Shown here in pieces: positions 1 to 8,350 of a DNA stretch of 22,454 nt. The number at the start of each line of letters is the position of its first letter. Positions within the stretch are counted from its first letter, which is position 1. Where the stretch lies: positions 1,979,946-2,002,399 of the forward strand of contig BFEA01000116.1 of the NCBI GenBank assembly GCA_003427395.1, in the 5' to 3' direction. The notes beneath the pieces were generated by a model that saw nothing but the letters and a program-made list of their open reading frames with translations, was not told the origin of the DNA and searched no databases. Made by a program: the position numbers and the translations under genes. Source of the DNA: Chara braunii. Taxonomy: Eukaryota > Streptophyta > Charophyceae > Charales > Characeae.

Positions 1-95
1 TCCCAATCTCCCGTAATTGGCCCAACCTTCCCAGCTTAGGACCCCTCATTGTAACTGCGCAGAAAGTCGCGCGCTACAGAAAGTGGTTCGTCACA
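1..95 (-). repeat. 3' LTR, partial (first 95 nt in element sense)
   Basis: This stretch is identical, base for base, to 9999-10093. On the minus strand the LTR begins TGTGACGAACC at position 95. The rest of this LTR lies to the left of the window. The junction with internal sequence at 95/96 sits inside a 14-bp perfect palindrome (90-103, GTCACATATGTGAC). No purine-rich polypurine tract is visible directly upstream in element sense, which is unusual. The reading frame of the third ORF runs across the junction into the LTR. Confidence 0.93.
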
Positions 96-233
96 TATGT
101 GACGCCCAGGGGGTTCCAATATTAGCAAGCTCCTGCTTGCTTGTTGACACGTGTCGATGTCTCTAATCGATCGATACGCGGAGCTCTTCTCTCTATGCCA
201 CTTACCGTTCGAATGAGTGTGGACGTCGTCCAT
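36..233 (-). pseudogene. Third ORF, last segment running into the 3' LTR
   Basis: In register with the C-terminal domain, past the TAG at 252. The frame stays open across the internal/LTR junction at 95 and ends at 36-38, so its last 19 or so residues are encoded by the LTR. The segment LILEPPGRHICDEP contains the LEPP motif also found in the pol linker and sits directly at the junction. Overlap of the last ORF with the LTR would explain why the usual polypurine tract is not obvious. Alternatively the frame is open here by chance, since only 65 codons are involved. Confidence 0.4.
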
Positions 234-251
234 CGTGGCAACACGGCTCTT

Positions 252-1061
252 CTACGATCCGGTAGCAGAACTGTCTCGGGCGCCGGGGAGGGGAAAGGGG
301 AGACGATACATGGAGGGATGGCGAGGGGGAGGGTTGATGGGTAGCGGGGGAAGGAAGCTCTCCATTCCAGCCACCGTCTCCGGAAGTTCCTGATAGCGAA
401 CGATCCGGTGAAAGCGGGGGAATCGGTTGCCTGTGTGAGGGAGGGACGCGAGGTAGTCGGGGTAGAGGGTGGTAAAGGTTCGGAAAAGGGCCGCGCGGAA
501 GTGATCGTGGTTCTCCCATGCGGGGATAGTTCCCGTAATCATGCAATATACCTCGATCATATTGTGGCCTCGCCACGCGGCACTAAGGAAAAGGATATGG
601 AGGCAGAAGACAGGGAGGGCGGACCGGGTGGAAGGGTGTGGATGAACAGTGACAGCGAGGCGGGTAGTGTAGAAAAAGCGGAAGGCATCGACGGGGAAGG
701 GGTTGGGGGGGAAGGTGACACGGGTGGTGATCTGGCGGAAAGAGAGGTGATCAAGGGGACGGCGGGATAACGACCGGGGACGAAGCCCAATGCCCCGCAT
801 CGGTACGTGGACGAGTTGATGGGCGGTTGGTGGTGGAGGGGGAGGGGGATGGGCTTCGTCGCCGTCTTGCTGGTGAGGCCGAAGTCTCGGCAGCTGTCTC
901 TCCATCCTCGGGCTTAGGTGGCTCTGGATCCCGAGCCGGGTCGTCGGTGCGCGGCTGACCGGCTGCGCTGGCGAATTCCAACTGTCTCTTCCCGGCCGCG
1001 ATTTCTTCCCTCTTCTGTGCTTGGGCCTGCGCCCGAGCCTCGTCACGTACTTCTTCCTCAA
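252..1061 (-). pseudogene. Third ORF, C-terminal domain
   Basis: The open frame spans 269 residues, but only about 252-800 looks authentic. The part beyond is probably a shadow of the Pro/Arg-rich segment in the other frame. The body holds protein-like segments such as HFRAALFRTFTTLYPDYLASL and RFPRFHRIVRYQELPETV, preceded by a hydrophobic stretch, ALPVFCLHILFLSAAW, that could be a short membrane helix or a buried strand. No family is recognised. The frame stops at a TAG (252-254) and continues in register as the 36-233 segment. A single hydrophobic stretch is weak evidence for an envelope-like role, and I do not make that claim. Confidence 0.5.
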
Positions 1062-1533
1062 ATCCTTCGTACTCCGACTCCTCTAATTCCTCCTCGTCTT
1101 CTTCTTCTTCTTCGTCTTGCTCTTCTTCCTCCTCCTCTTCACTCTACTCGCCTTCGCTGTGCTCACTGTAACTCCCTTCTTCGGGAGTTTCTTCCTCGTC
1201 GGCCTCTTCTCCTTCTTTCGAGCTTTCTTCTTCTGCTTCAATCTCTACCTCCTCATTCTCGGATGTCGTCCGATCTTGGAAGAAGGCGAGGTCGACTATC
1301 TCGTGCGGGTCCAGATAATTGCAGTGTGATGGTGGGTTGCGGCTACTTTCTGGTTCCTCCAAGCACGCCGACCACTGAAGATATGGCGCCAAGGTCCGCG
1401 TGAGAACGTGCGAGACCGGGCTGTCGTCGCTCTGCGAGATGATCTCGAGTGGGAGATCGTCGGCCAGCTGCGCAAGGGGGACCGTTGATGATAAGCAGCT
1501 CGAGGTACTCGGCCCACTGGCGGTGATCCCCAT
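751..1533 (-). pseudogene. Third ORF, acidic and Pro/Ser/Arg-rich middle
   Basis: In the same frame as the first segment. From 1533 it reads an ordinary domain (SDDSPVSHVLTRTLAPYLQW) and then an intensely Glu-rich stretch, about 80 residues across 1280-1060, interrupted by one TAG at 1144-1146. Beyond that come a basic patch and a Pro/Ser/Arg-rich tail ending at a stop at 751. The plus strand shows this as long CTTCTTC pyrimidine tracts. Acidic runs of this kind are common in nuclear or histone-binding proteins, but no function can be assigned. The last part overlaps another open frame (252-1061), and the true frame switch lies somewhere between about 1000 and 780. Confidence 0.5.
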
Positions 1534-1735
1534 GCCGCGTCCACGTGACCCTTACTCTGACCAGACACACCGACAGCTCAACGAAGTGTTCTCGCCAACG
1601 CCTCCACTGCAGGGGATCGAGGAGGGGGACAGCAAGTGATTCTAGACGGAAGGAAAGATGCGGGTGGACTCCGGACTGCCAGAAGGAGGGAAAGAAGGAG
1701 GGAAGGTCGAAAGTGGAGATTGGGGATGGGTTCAT
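1343..1735 (-). pseudogene. Third ORF, second segment in a shifted frame
   Basis: From about 1735 to 1490 this frame looks like coding sequence (for example LLDPLQWRRWREHFVEL and HRQWAEYLELLI), while the frame of the first segment is full of stops here. Past about 1490 the original frame is the more protein-like one again. I read this as two frame changes inside a single ORF, so only the first two thirds of the stretch are likely authentic. The ATG at 1735 is probably not a true start. No domain is recognised. The many Trp, Arg and Leu residues suggest a folded region. Confidence 0.45.
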
Positions 1736-2214
1736 TGAGGACGGGGGAAGGGGACGAGCTCCGGGAGCACCACCGCCGGCTCGTGCTGGAAGGTTCGGAT
1801 CCCGTCGAAATCGACACCGTCCGTGGGAAAAAGGTTATCTCCGTGGGGCGTGAGCCAATGATTCCACTCCGCCGCCAATTGCTGTGCCCAGAGTCGGAGC
1901 GTCGTCTTGATAGCGGTATGCCGCAACGGGCTGATGGTGCTGATGTCACCACTGAAGGCGACCACCGTAGACACGTGGCTGATTCCCGGAGCCAATCGCC
2001 GATGGACTCCTACCGCCTCTGCTAAAACAACCGCCCGGGGACTTCCTGCAAAACAAAACTCAGCAGCCGCGTACACTCCCTGGGTACAAAAGAACTGCGC
2101 AAGTCGCCGAAGATCTGGATTGAGCCGCAGATGATGAACTTGTCGAATCGCCGAGATGTGACACCGTGGCACCGACAGAGGATTGCCGAGAGCTCGCTCC
2201 GCAAGAAAACTCAT
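1732..2214 (-). CDS. Third ORF, N-terminal segment, unknown function
   Basis: This 160-residue frame starts at a genuine ATG (2214) that overlaps the stop of the integrase frame as ATGA, a layout suited to re-initiation. The start MSFLAERALGNPL and the body are protein-like, with mixed composition, no signal peptide, no obvious membrane helix and conserved-looking segments such as GVHRRLAPGISHVSTVVAFSG. I recognise no family. An extra ORF between integrase and 3' LTR is known in several plant gypsy lineages and is often called env-like, but this N-terminus does not look like an envelope protein. The frame stops at 1732, where a second frame beginning at 1735 takes over. The whole third ORF probably runs from 2214 to about 36. 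Confidence 0.55.
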   Translation of the reverse strand: MSFLAERALGNPLSVPRCHISAIRQVHHLRLNPDLRRLAQFFCTQGVYAAAEFCFAGSPRAVVLAEAVGVHRRLAPGISHVSTVVAFSGDISTISPLRHTAIKTTLRLWAQQLAAEWNHWLTPHGDNLFPTDGVDFDGIRTFQHEPAVVLPELVPFPRPQ

Positions 2215-2516
2215 GGCGATGGCAATGGAGACGGAGTAATAGAAAGAGAACGAGAAGGAGACGGAGAGGCAGGCGATAAGCAGTCGCCGTCCTCTTCCTC
2301 AGCGGGGGAGGAATTGGATGAAGGCGAAGAATGGGAAAGAGGAAGGGGACGAAGGTAGGACACCTGGCGGATGATCGGACGAGCCGATCGGCTGCCGGAG
2401 ACCTCAGGCGCAAGCCGCACGGTGTTCACGCCGTTCGGTCCAAGCTCGATCACGCGAAATCGCCCGAAGAATCGTGGCGCTAGCTTACCCTGGCGAGCAC
2501 ATTTCCTTACCTGCAC
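2211..2516 (-). pseudogene. Integrase C-terminal domain (GPY/F-like)
   Basis: In the same frame as the integrase core, past the TAG at 2535. The segment KLAPRFFGRFRVIELGPNGV matches the small beta-barrel at the end of gypsy integrases (usual pattern KLxPRxxGPFxVIE). It is followed by RQVSYLRPL, the usual end of that domain. A Ser/Pro-rich tail of about 45 residues with an acidic patch follows. I see no chromodomain, so if the element targets chromatin the PHD-like finger may do that job (inference). The stop codon at 2211-2213 overlaps the ATG of the next ORF as ATGA. Confidence 0.85.
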
Positions 2517-2534
2517 GATGTCCCCTAATTTGTA

Positions 2535-3212
2535 CTAGGGCCACGGACCTGCGTTCCCGTTTCGGGCCTCGTAGCTTCGGACCTGTCGGCCATGGGCGAG
2601 CTTGGTCATTTTCTGGCGTTTTCGGGCTAGCCTGGGGAGGGACCGTTCCATTAACTCTAAGTGTCGCTTGGCCTTGTCTCGCGCTGTGGCCCTTGTGGGC
2701 CGGCGGTTAAGCGTTGACTCATCAGGGAGGCTTGGTATCGAAACGCAAGCGACGCTATGAGTCCTTAATTGGAAGGGGCTCAGGCCCGTCGATTCATGGG
2801 GCGTTCCGCGATGGACCGCTAGGATGTGGTCGACGATATCGGGCCAGGGCCTCGGATCCCGTACCGCGATGTTTCGTCGCAGCGCTGTCTTTATCACCCT
2901 ATTGGTGTTTTCTACCAGCCCATTGGATTGTGACATGTGGGGCGCGGTGTTTCGCACAGCGACACCGTGTATGACCAGGTTCCTCAATACTTCCCCTCTG
3001 AATTCTGCCCCACTGTCGGTCAGGATCTCTTCCGTATCCTGGTGCATCCCGAGAAAACGGTTAACATACCGCGCGATTTCGGCGGCTTGTCGTGTGCGAC
3101 AGGGGTAGGCCTCGATCCATTTCGAAAAATGGTCGACGAATACCAACAGGACCGAATATTCACAACTATTAGGACCGGGGGGTACCACGATATCGGTAGT
3201 ATCCATACTCAC
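2535..3212 (-). pseudogene. Integrase catalytic core
   Basis: This segment is in frame with the HHCC finger upstream, interrupted only by the TAG at 3249. The catalytic acids are D4 (SMDTTD), D66 (LTDSGAEF) and E101 (SNGLVENTNR), a D,D,E arrangement with 34 residues between the last two. The segments VFVDHFSKWIEAYP and HESTGLSPFQL match the retroelement integrase fold. The enzyme would process cDNA ends and join them to host DNA in the nucleus. The first residues lie upstream of 3212 because no ATG is needed inside a polyprotein. It stops at a TAG (2535-2537), and the same frame reopens into the C-terminal domain. The stop fits a C-to-T change of a Gln codon. Confidence 0.92.
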
Positions 3213-3248
3213 CCTTTGGAACGGCTGCTCAACTACCGTTGGTACTAT

Positions 3249-3962
3249 CTATCTTGGCGGCTGGATCGGCGCCTTGTCAGCAGCACAGACTTGACAGTTT
3301 GCGACGATGAATTTCACATCGTCCCGAATATTGGACCAATACCATTCGTTTTTGTCGATGGCCGACTCCGTAATCCGAACGGCAAAATGGGCTGACGTTT
3401 CCTCATGTGCCGTCTTCACCCAGTCATACCTCATGAACGGATGCGGTACAACCATCCAAATCCCACTGCCGTCCGTTTTCCGTTTTTCTAATCTACCCTC
3501 TATCCATCGATAGTCCCGAGCCCTTTCGTTAGCCCTCCTCCGATCTTCCCTGGTGAAATCCTGGAGGGGGTTACCAACTAAGGTGGCAATCAGAGCGATG
3601 TCGGTCCATACTTCGGCCCTTCGAAATTTCCGGGTCTTTTCCAACCCTTCTGATGTGGCATCCAGAACGCGAGCCTCGGTCGGGATCTTGTCAACCCTAC
3701 ACAAGGGGCATAACCACAGTTTACTGTCGTTTCGGTATTGGATGCACGAGCCATGGGCTCGTGCGACACACTGTCGGCAGTCTATCCATTCCGCATATCC
3801 TTCCCCGTTAGGACACATGGAGACAAAGTATACGCGAGAAATTGCTTCACAAAAATAGCAAAATTTATCAGGCAGGGAGAGAATAGACGAAGAGGAGAGG
3901 GGAGAAAGAGGGGTAGTGGGGTTACCTCCGTCACCCATTGCCATCGGTCTGCTTCTTGCCAC
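3249..3962 (-). pseudogene. PHD-like zinc finger fused to integrase N-terminal HHCC finger
   Basis: Residues 35-88 hold C35-x2-C38, C62-x2-C65-x4-H70-x2-C73 and C85-x2-C88, with a Trp two residues before the last cysteine pair (LWLCPLC). That is the C4HC3 plan and the Trp signature of PHD fingers, which usually read histone H3 tails. A linker with basic patches follows, then the integrase zinc finger H186-x5-H192 and C223-x2-C226. The frame opens at GTG and is shifted by one base from the RT frame, by mutation or programmed frameshift. It ends at a TAG (3249-3251), after which the same frame continues into the integrase core. An alternative reading is a RING-type finger, but the Trp position favours PHD. 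Confidence 0.8.
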
Positions 3963-5640
3963 GTGGGAGAACTGCCACTTGTCCGTACTTAGGCCCGTTT
4001 GTCGGTTCTGGCTCCTTCCACGGAGTGATCTCTTCGCCCTTAGGCACCTTAGCGCGCCGATGCAGACGTGTCAGCCCGTCCGCGTTGCCGTGCCTCTCTG
4101 TCATCCGGTGGATGATGTCGAAGTCGTATTCCTGTAGTCGTACCGCCCAACGTCCAATCATGCCCGTGTAATTAGTGAGCTTCTTCAAAGCCAGCAAAGG
4201 CTCGTGATCTGTCACGAGGCGGAACTTCTGCCCATAGAGATACGGATGGAAGTGCTGGATTCCCCAGACTATTGCATAGCATTCGCCTTGGGGTGCTGAG
4301 TCATTCCTCCGTTCGTCTGGCACCGTTCGCGACGTGTACTCGATGACATGTTCGCGACCATCGTTCCCCTTCTGCGCTAGAATAGCGGAAATAGGTTCCG
4401 GCTGCCAGTCCGTGATAAGAATGAACTGTTTCGAGGGGTCCGGTCGGATCAAAATAGGTGTCGTCGCCAGAGCGTCCTTGAGGGTCGCGAAGGCCTGTTC
4501 ACACTTGGCGTCCCAACTGAGAGGCTGGTCCTTTCGTAACAGGTTCGTTAGCGGCCGTGCAATCGCGGCGAAGCCTTTGATGAAACAGCGATAGTACGAA
4601 GCCAACCCCAGGAAGGCTCGAACTTGCATCATCGACGTGGGGACTGGAGCTTCTCTCACCGCCGCGACCTTTCTCGAGTCGGGCCGCAGTCCTCCAGGTG
4701 TCACGACGTAACCCAAGAACGAAATTTCCGAAAGGAAAAATTCGCTCTTTTCGAGTGCGATCTTGAACCCAGCGTCTCTCAGCGCTCCCAACGTCCACTC
4801 GATGTGTTGTGCATGTCCGTGATAAGTCTCCGAGTAGACAAGGATCCCGTCCATGTATACGATCACGCAGAAGTTGATCATTCCTTGAGTTAGTCGTGTC
4901 TTGTTGACGAAATTCTGGAATGTCATGTTCATCGCTCGCTGAAACGTGGCAGGAGCATTGCAAATCCCCATCGGACACCGAACCCACTGCCACGTGCCTT
5001 CAAACAGCACGAAGGCCGTCTTTGGCCGATCTTCCTCCTTAACCAGAATGTGATGGAAGCCATGCCGAATATCAAACTTGCTAAAATAATTAGTGCACCC
5101 AATTGCATCCAGCAAATCATCAATCCGGGGGAGGGGATACACATCTTTAATCGTGATTTCATTCAGCTTGCGATAATCGATGCATATGCGAATTGATCCG
5201 TTCTCCTTCGGTACTAACACTACTGGAAATGACCATGGTCCGGTGGCAGGTTCAATCCACTCACTTGCTTCGAATTCCCGTTTTTGCTCGAGAGCCTTTT
5301 TCCGTTCTATCAGGGAGTATCGGTAGGGCTTGCAGTGGATTGGGGAATGATTTCCCGTCTGAATTTCGTGTTGAATAACCAGCGACAAGCCAATGTCAGT
5401 GTCGGTTACGCTAATCGCTCCCTGATATTCTATCAGAATGTCTGCAATCACACGGTGAATCTCATCAGGTACGTAGTGCGGAACGTGTAATTCAAAAAGT
5501 TGATCCCAGATTCGTACGTCGATCTGCTTCGTGCGTGCTTGTTTCGCCACATCTGGCGGTGGCGCAAAGATAAACGAATGGTTCGATCGCCAGGAGAACA
5601 CCGTGGCCATCATCTTGGCATCTTCCTCCCGGATGGCCAT
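3931..5640 (-). pseudogene. pol: Reverse transcriptase plus RNase H
   Basis: RT would copy the element RNA into DNA, and RNase H would remove the RNA strand. The RT spans about residues 95-345. Motif A aspartate is D190 (FSKFDIRHGFHH), then KTAF, CPMGICNAPATFQRAMN, and the connection motif LGYVVTPGG. The active-site motif normally written YxDD reads Y262-M-D-G265, so one catalytic aspartate is missing. RNase H spans about 405-525 with candidate acidic residues D411 (ITDWQP), E453 (GECYAIVW), D478 (VTDHEPL) and D521 (HGNADGLTR). The ATG at 5640 is internal to the polyprotein and not a real start. The frame stops at 3931, and the next pol segment is in another frame with a 32-base overlap. Confidence 0.93.
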
Positions 5641-5676
5641 GTGTCCTTCCGGGGTGATCCCATCGCAGATATCCTG

Positions 5677-6051
5677 TCATGGCACGGTTTTAGTTGTGAT
5701 CTTTATTCGGAGTTCGCTTGATTCAGACTCGAGGCACCCAGGGGGTTCCAGAGAACTGGCTTCCGCTCCTAAGCGTAGCAGTCGTACTTCCTTTTCAGGT
5801 CTCAATAGGGACTTTGGTAGATCTGTGATATCGCAGTAGTGCTTTTTGTCGTTGTACCGGGCGAGGAGAGGGGAGATTCCTTCGTACAGGGTTTGAGGGG
5901 GTTCCAAGGAATCGACCATCCTTGAAATCTGTACAAGGGGTTCACCCAAAATCATTGCCTTGGTCCTTTGGATGTTCCGACTGGTTAGATGCATCGTTCT
6001 TGCGATCGTTCTGGGCGGCAAGTAATAAATACGCTGTCGCGCTCGCTTCAA
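5677..6051 (-). pseudogene. Pol linker between protease and RT
   Basis: This frame of about 124 residues follows the TAA at 6055 in register with the protease upstream and the RT downstream. It ends at a TGA (5677-5679), and the RT frame resumes directly. It is basic at the start and contains the short motif SLEPP twice. The second copy lies in a 14-bp stretch (5737-5750) that recurs exactly near the 3' LTR (105-118). I recognise no domain. It is probably the spacer that joins protease to RT in the polyprotein and not a separate protein. Confidence 0.7.
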
Positions 6052-6162
6052 GATTTATGGATCATTTTCGTCACCGTTATTCGGATCCTTCGATGATGGC
6101 TCATCGTCTGCGGAGTCTTCCCAGGTGATCATACAGAGAGTCCCTGCTATCATCGACGAAAC

Positions 6163-7440
6163 TCACGGGACTGCGTTGATGGTAGTACGAAGGGTCAGTC
6201 TCATAGGTACATCATAGGGCTTTCCTCCCGTATTTCGAAGGATGATTGACCGTCGCTCGAAATCCAAATTCGCTCGTAATGCCACAAGAGCGGGAAGACC
6301 GAAAAGAACATCGTAGGTGTTTACATCTAATACTACAACGTCTCCCAGTGCATGCACCTTTCCCAATCGGAAAGCGACATTGGTCATCCGTCCCACTATT
6401 TTAATCTTTTCTTCGTCTGCTGAAACGAGCTGGTCCTTCTCTGTAAGCATGATCAGATCGTTTTTCCTACCTGCCCTCTCTACTACTCGCAGTGAGATAG
6501 CCAAAAAAGCAGCTCCCGAATCAATGATTGCATTGTACGGAATTCCCCATATTTCGATGTCGCATTCCGCAGATTTCCAGGGGATGGGTTTAATCCGTAG
6601 GAAATAATCGTCTTTCTGTATTAATCCTACTCGTATCGGATCCAACGAGCCCGTTGTATTTTCATCTGGCGTGGGGCTTTTGGCCTTTATGTTCGGTGTT
6701 CGAGCGAGGGCAAATCGTTTCCGATTCGCCTTGCAGTGTTGCAGCATCCGCTCATTAGCCTGTTCGGAGATCGAGAGTAGATGGCCGATCGGAAGTGGAA
6801 TCCGATGATCGAAGGCTCGGATGATGTTCAGCACGTCGGTTTCCCCTGTGACGAAGGTGGGTCCTCCCGACTCCATCTCTCCGGGAGAAGGTCGCCACTC
6901 CTCCACTTCCTTCTGTTCCGGCGCCGGTCTGATCGTTCCAGTCATTCCAAGCCCAGGATAACCAAGCAATACATACTGATCTAACGGGATGAGCTCAACG
7001 GCTTCTTCCGTAGTTGCTAACGCACTTCCCCCACCTTCCATTTCTTCCATCAGGGCTCCTACCCGTCCAGGTCCGTTAGCGATAGGAGTTGTGGTCATTG
7101 GGGCGACTTCGACCCGTTGTTGCGGGGGTCGGTGGGGGCAATCACGGGCTAGATGCCCTAGCTGATGGCATGCATAACATACGTTCAGATTGTTCGTGGC
7201 TCCCCCAAGACCAGGCGCCGGGGCCAGTCCTTGTTGAATCGGAGGGGCACGCACTGCGATGGGCCGCATGTTTCTCATCATGGCTTCTAACCGAGCGTTG
7301 TGCTCTCGCTGTTCCTTTTTGCTTTCCTGGATTAGGCTAATTAACGTGTTGGTTAGTTCGAAGATGGCAGTAGATTCATTTGTTCTTACAGGATTCTCAA
7401 TTGGTGGCGGGGGTGCCGTTCTTCCAGGTGTTGGCATCAC
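6163..7440 (-). pseudogene. Nucleocapsid zinc knuckle plus aspartic protease
   Basis: This is the same reading frame as gag, reopened after the TGA at 7477. A CCHC knuckle (C88-x2-C91-x4-H96-x4-C101, in CYACHQLGHLARDC) would bind element RNA. The retropepsin-like protease has its catalytic triplet at D306-S307-G308 (AIIDSGAAF). A later hydrophobic segment, DVLFGLPAL, occupies the place of the usual ILG motif. The protease would cut the Gag-Pol polyprotein and act as a dimer. Between knuckle and protease lie about 200 residues of linker that I cannot assign. The frame stops at a TGA (6163-6165), continues open to a TAA (6055-6057), then continues again. Both stops fit single C-to-T changes. 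Confidence 0.87.
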
Positions 7441-7476
7441 CGGAACAGGGACACTCGGGATCTCACTTGGGGTCGG

Positions 7477-8286
7477 TCATTTAGGGCCCACCTGTTCTAG
7501 ATAGGTGACTGGGCCAAACACAAATCCCATATTTTCGAAATTGTTCTGTAATGCGGCCAGCTCAGCTCTAGCCCTCGCAAGTTCGGACGAATCTCCTTCC
7601 CTAGAATAGTCTTCTCCTTCCAGGAAGTTCGCCGCGAACTTCCGTTCCATCTCTTCTGCAGCGGCCATGATCTGTTGCAGCGTGTGATTGATGGGGGGAA
7701 ATTGCTTTCGCAGCTTCGCCCTTATCATTCGGCTGCGAAGCCCGTCAATAAACAAATCTCTCCCGACTTGCTCGCCTCGCTCAGTCTTCACGAACATTCG
7801 GTAGAACCGGTTTTGGTATTCTGCAATGGATTCGAGAGGTTTTTGAACTCGGTCCTTGATCATGTAGAGCGCTTGCTCTGGATGGACATAATCGAATCGA
7901 TTCAAAAAATCTCGCTCGAAGGTCGGGAGGTCCACCCATACATAGGTACTAAACCAATGATGAGCGTCCCCTCCTAATCGAGTGGGAATGTTCACCTGAG
8001 CTTCGTTATCATCATACTGTTGTGCCCGGAGTGTGGCCAACCACACTCCTGCAAGATGATGTGCAGGGTCGAACAGATAGAGATCAGGTGGCGTCATGGG
8101 AGCCCGTGCTCGTGGGGCGGGTTGATTAGGATTTGGTTGATTAGCATTCTGCTGCGGATTCGGATTTTGTGCATTAGCATTCATGTTGGCTGCCCGTCGA
8201 TTAGCCGATCTACTTCGGGTGATGACGGGGTTGCGTCTATGCGCGTTCCGGGATCGAGGTCGCCCTCGGTTAGCCAGATCGCCCAA
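7477..8286 (-). pseudogene. gag: Gag (capsid part) of the LTR element
   Basis: Gag packages the element RNA into cytoplasmic virus-like particles. The 269-residue frame has a basic, Asn/Gln/Pro-rich N-terminus (about residues 1-65). A retrotransposon gag core follows (about 85-200) with motifs such as GGDAHHWFSTYV and LNRFDYVHPEQ, and then an Ala/Glu-rich helix. The frame opens at a TTG directly after a stop codon, so the true start is uncertain. The first in-frame ATG is around residue 35. It ends at a TGA (7477-7479), after which the same frame stays open into the zinc-knuckle segment. The stop therefore splits gag between capsid and nucleocapsid. It fits a C-to-T change of an Arg codon, though a leaky stop cannot be excluded. 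Confidence 0.85.
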
Positions 8287-8324
8287 TTAGCGTGATATTA
8301 ATCCCAAGACCCGGCCACGTGTCG

Positions 8325-8337
8325 GGCTCCGATACCA
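8325..8337 (-). promoter_or_regulatory. tRNA primer-binding site (initiator-Met type)
   Basis: The minus strand reads TGGTATCGGAGCC just downstream of the 5' LTR. The usual plant LTR-element primer site is TGGTATCAGAGC, complementary to the 3' end of initiator-Met tRNA. The match differs by one internal base (G for A), plus what follows. The position, 13 bases from the inferred LTR edge, supports both the site and the LTR boundary. It would prime minus-strand cDNA synthesis. Confidence 0.75.
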
Positions 8338-8350
8338 ACCTCATGCGCAG

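Noticed and set aside
408-770. 120-codon plus-strand frame, Gly/Glu-rich
   Set aside because: It is antisense to the better supported third ORF of the LTR element.
252-800. Envelope protein in the third ORF
   Set aside because: Only one short hydrophobic stretch, and no signal peptide, cleavage site or C-terminal anchor visible.
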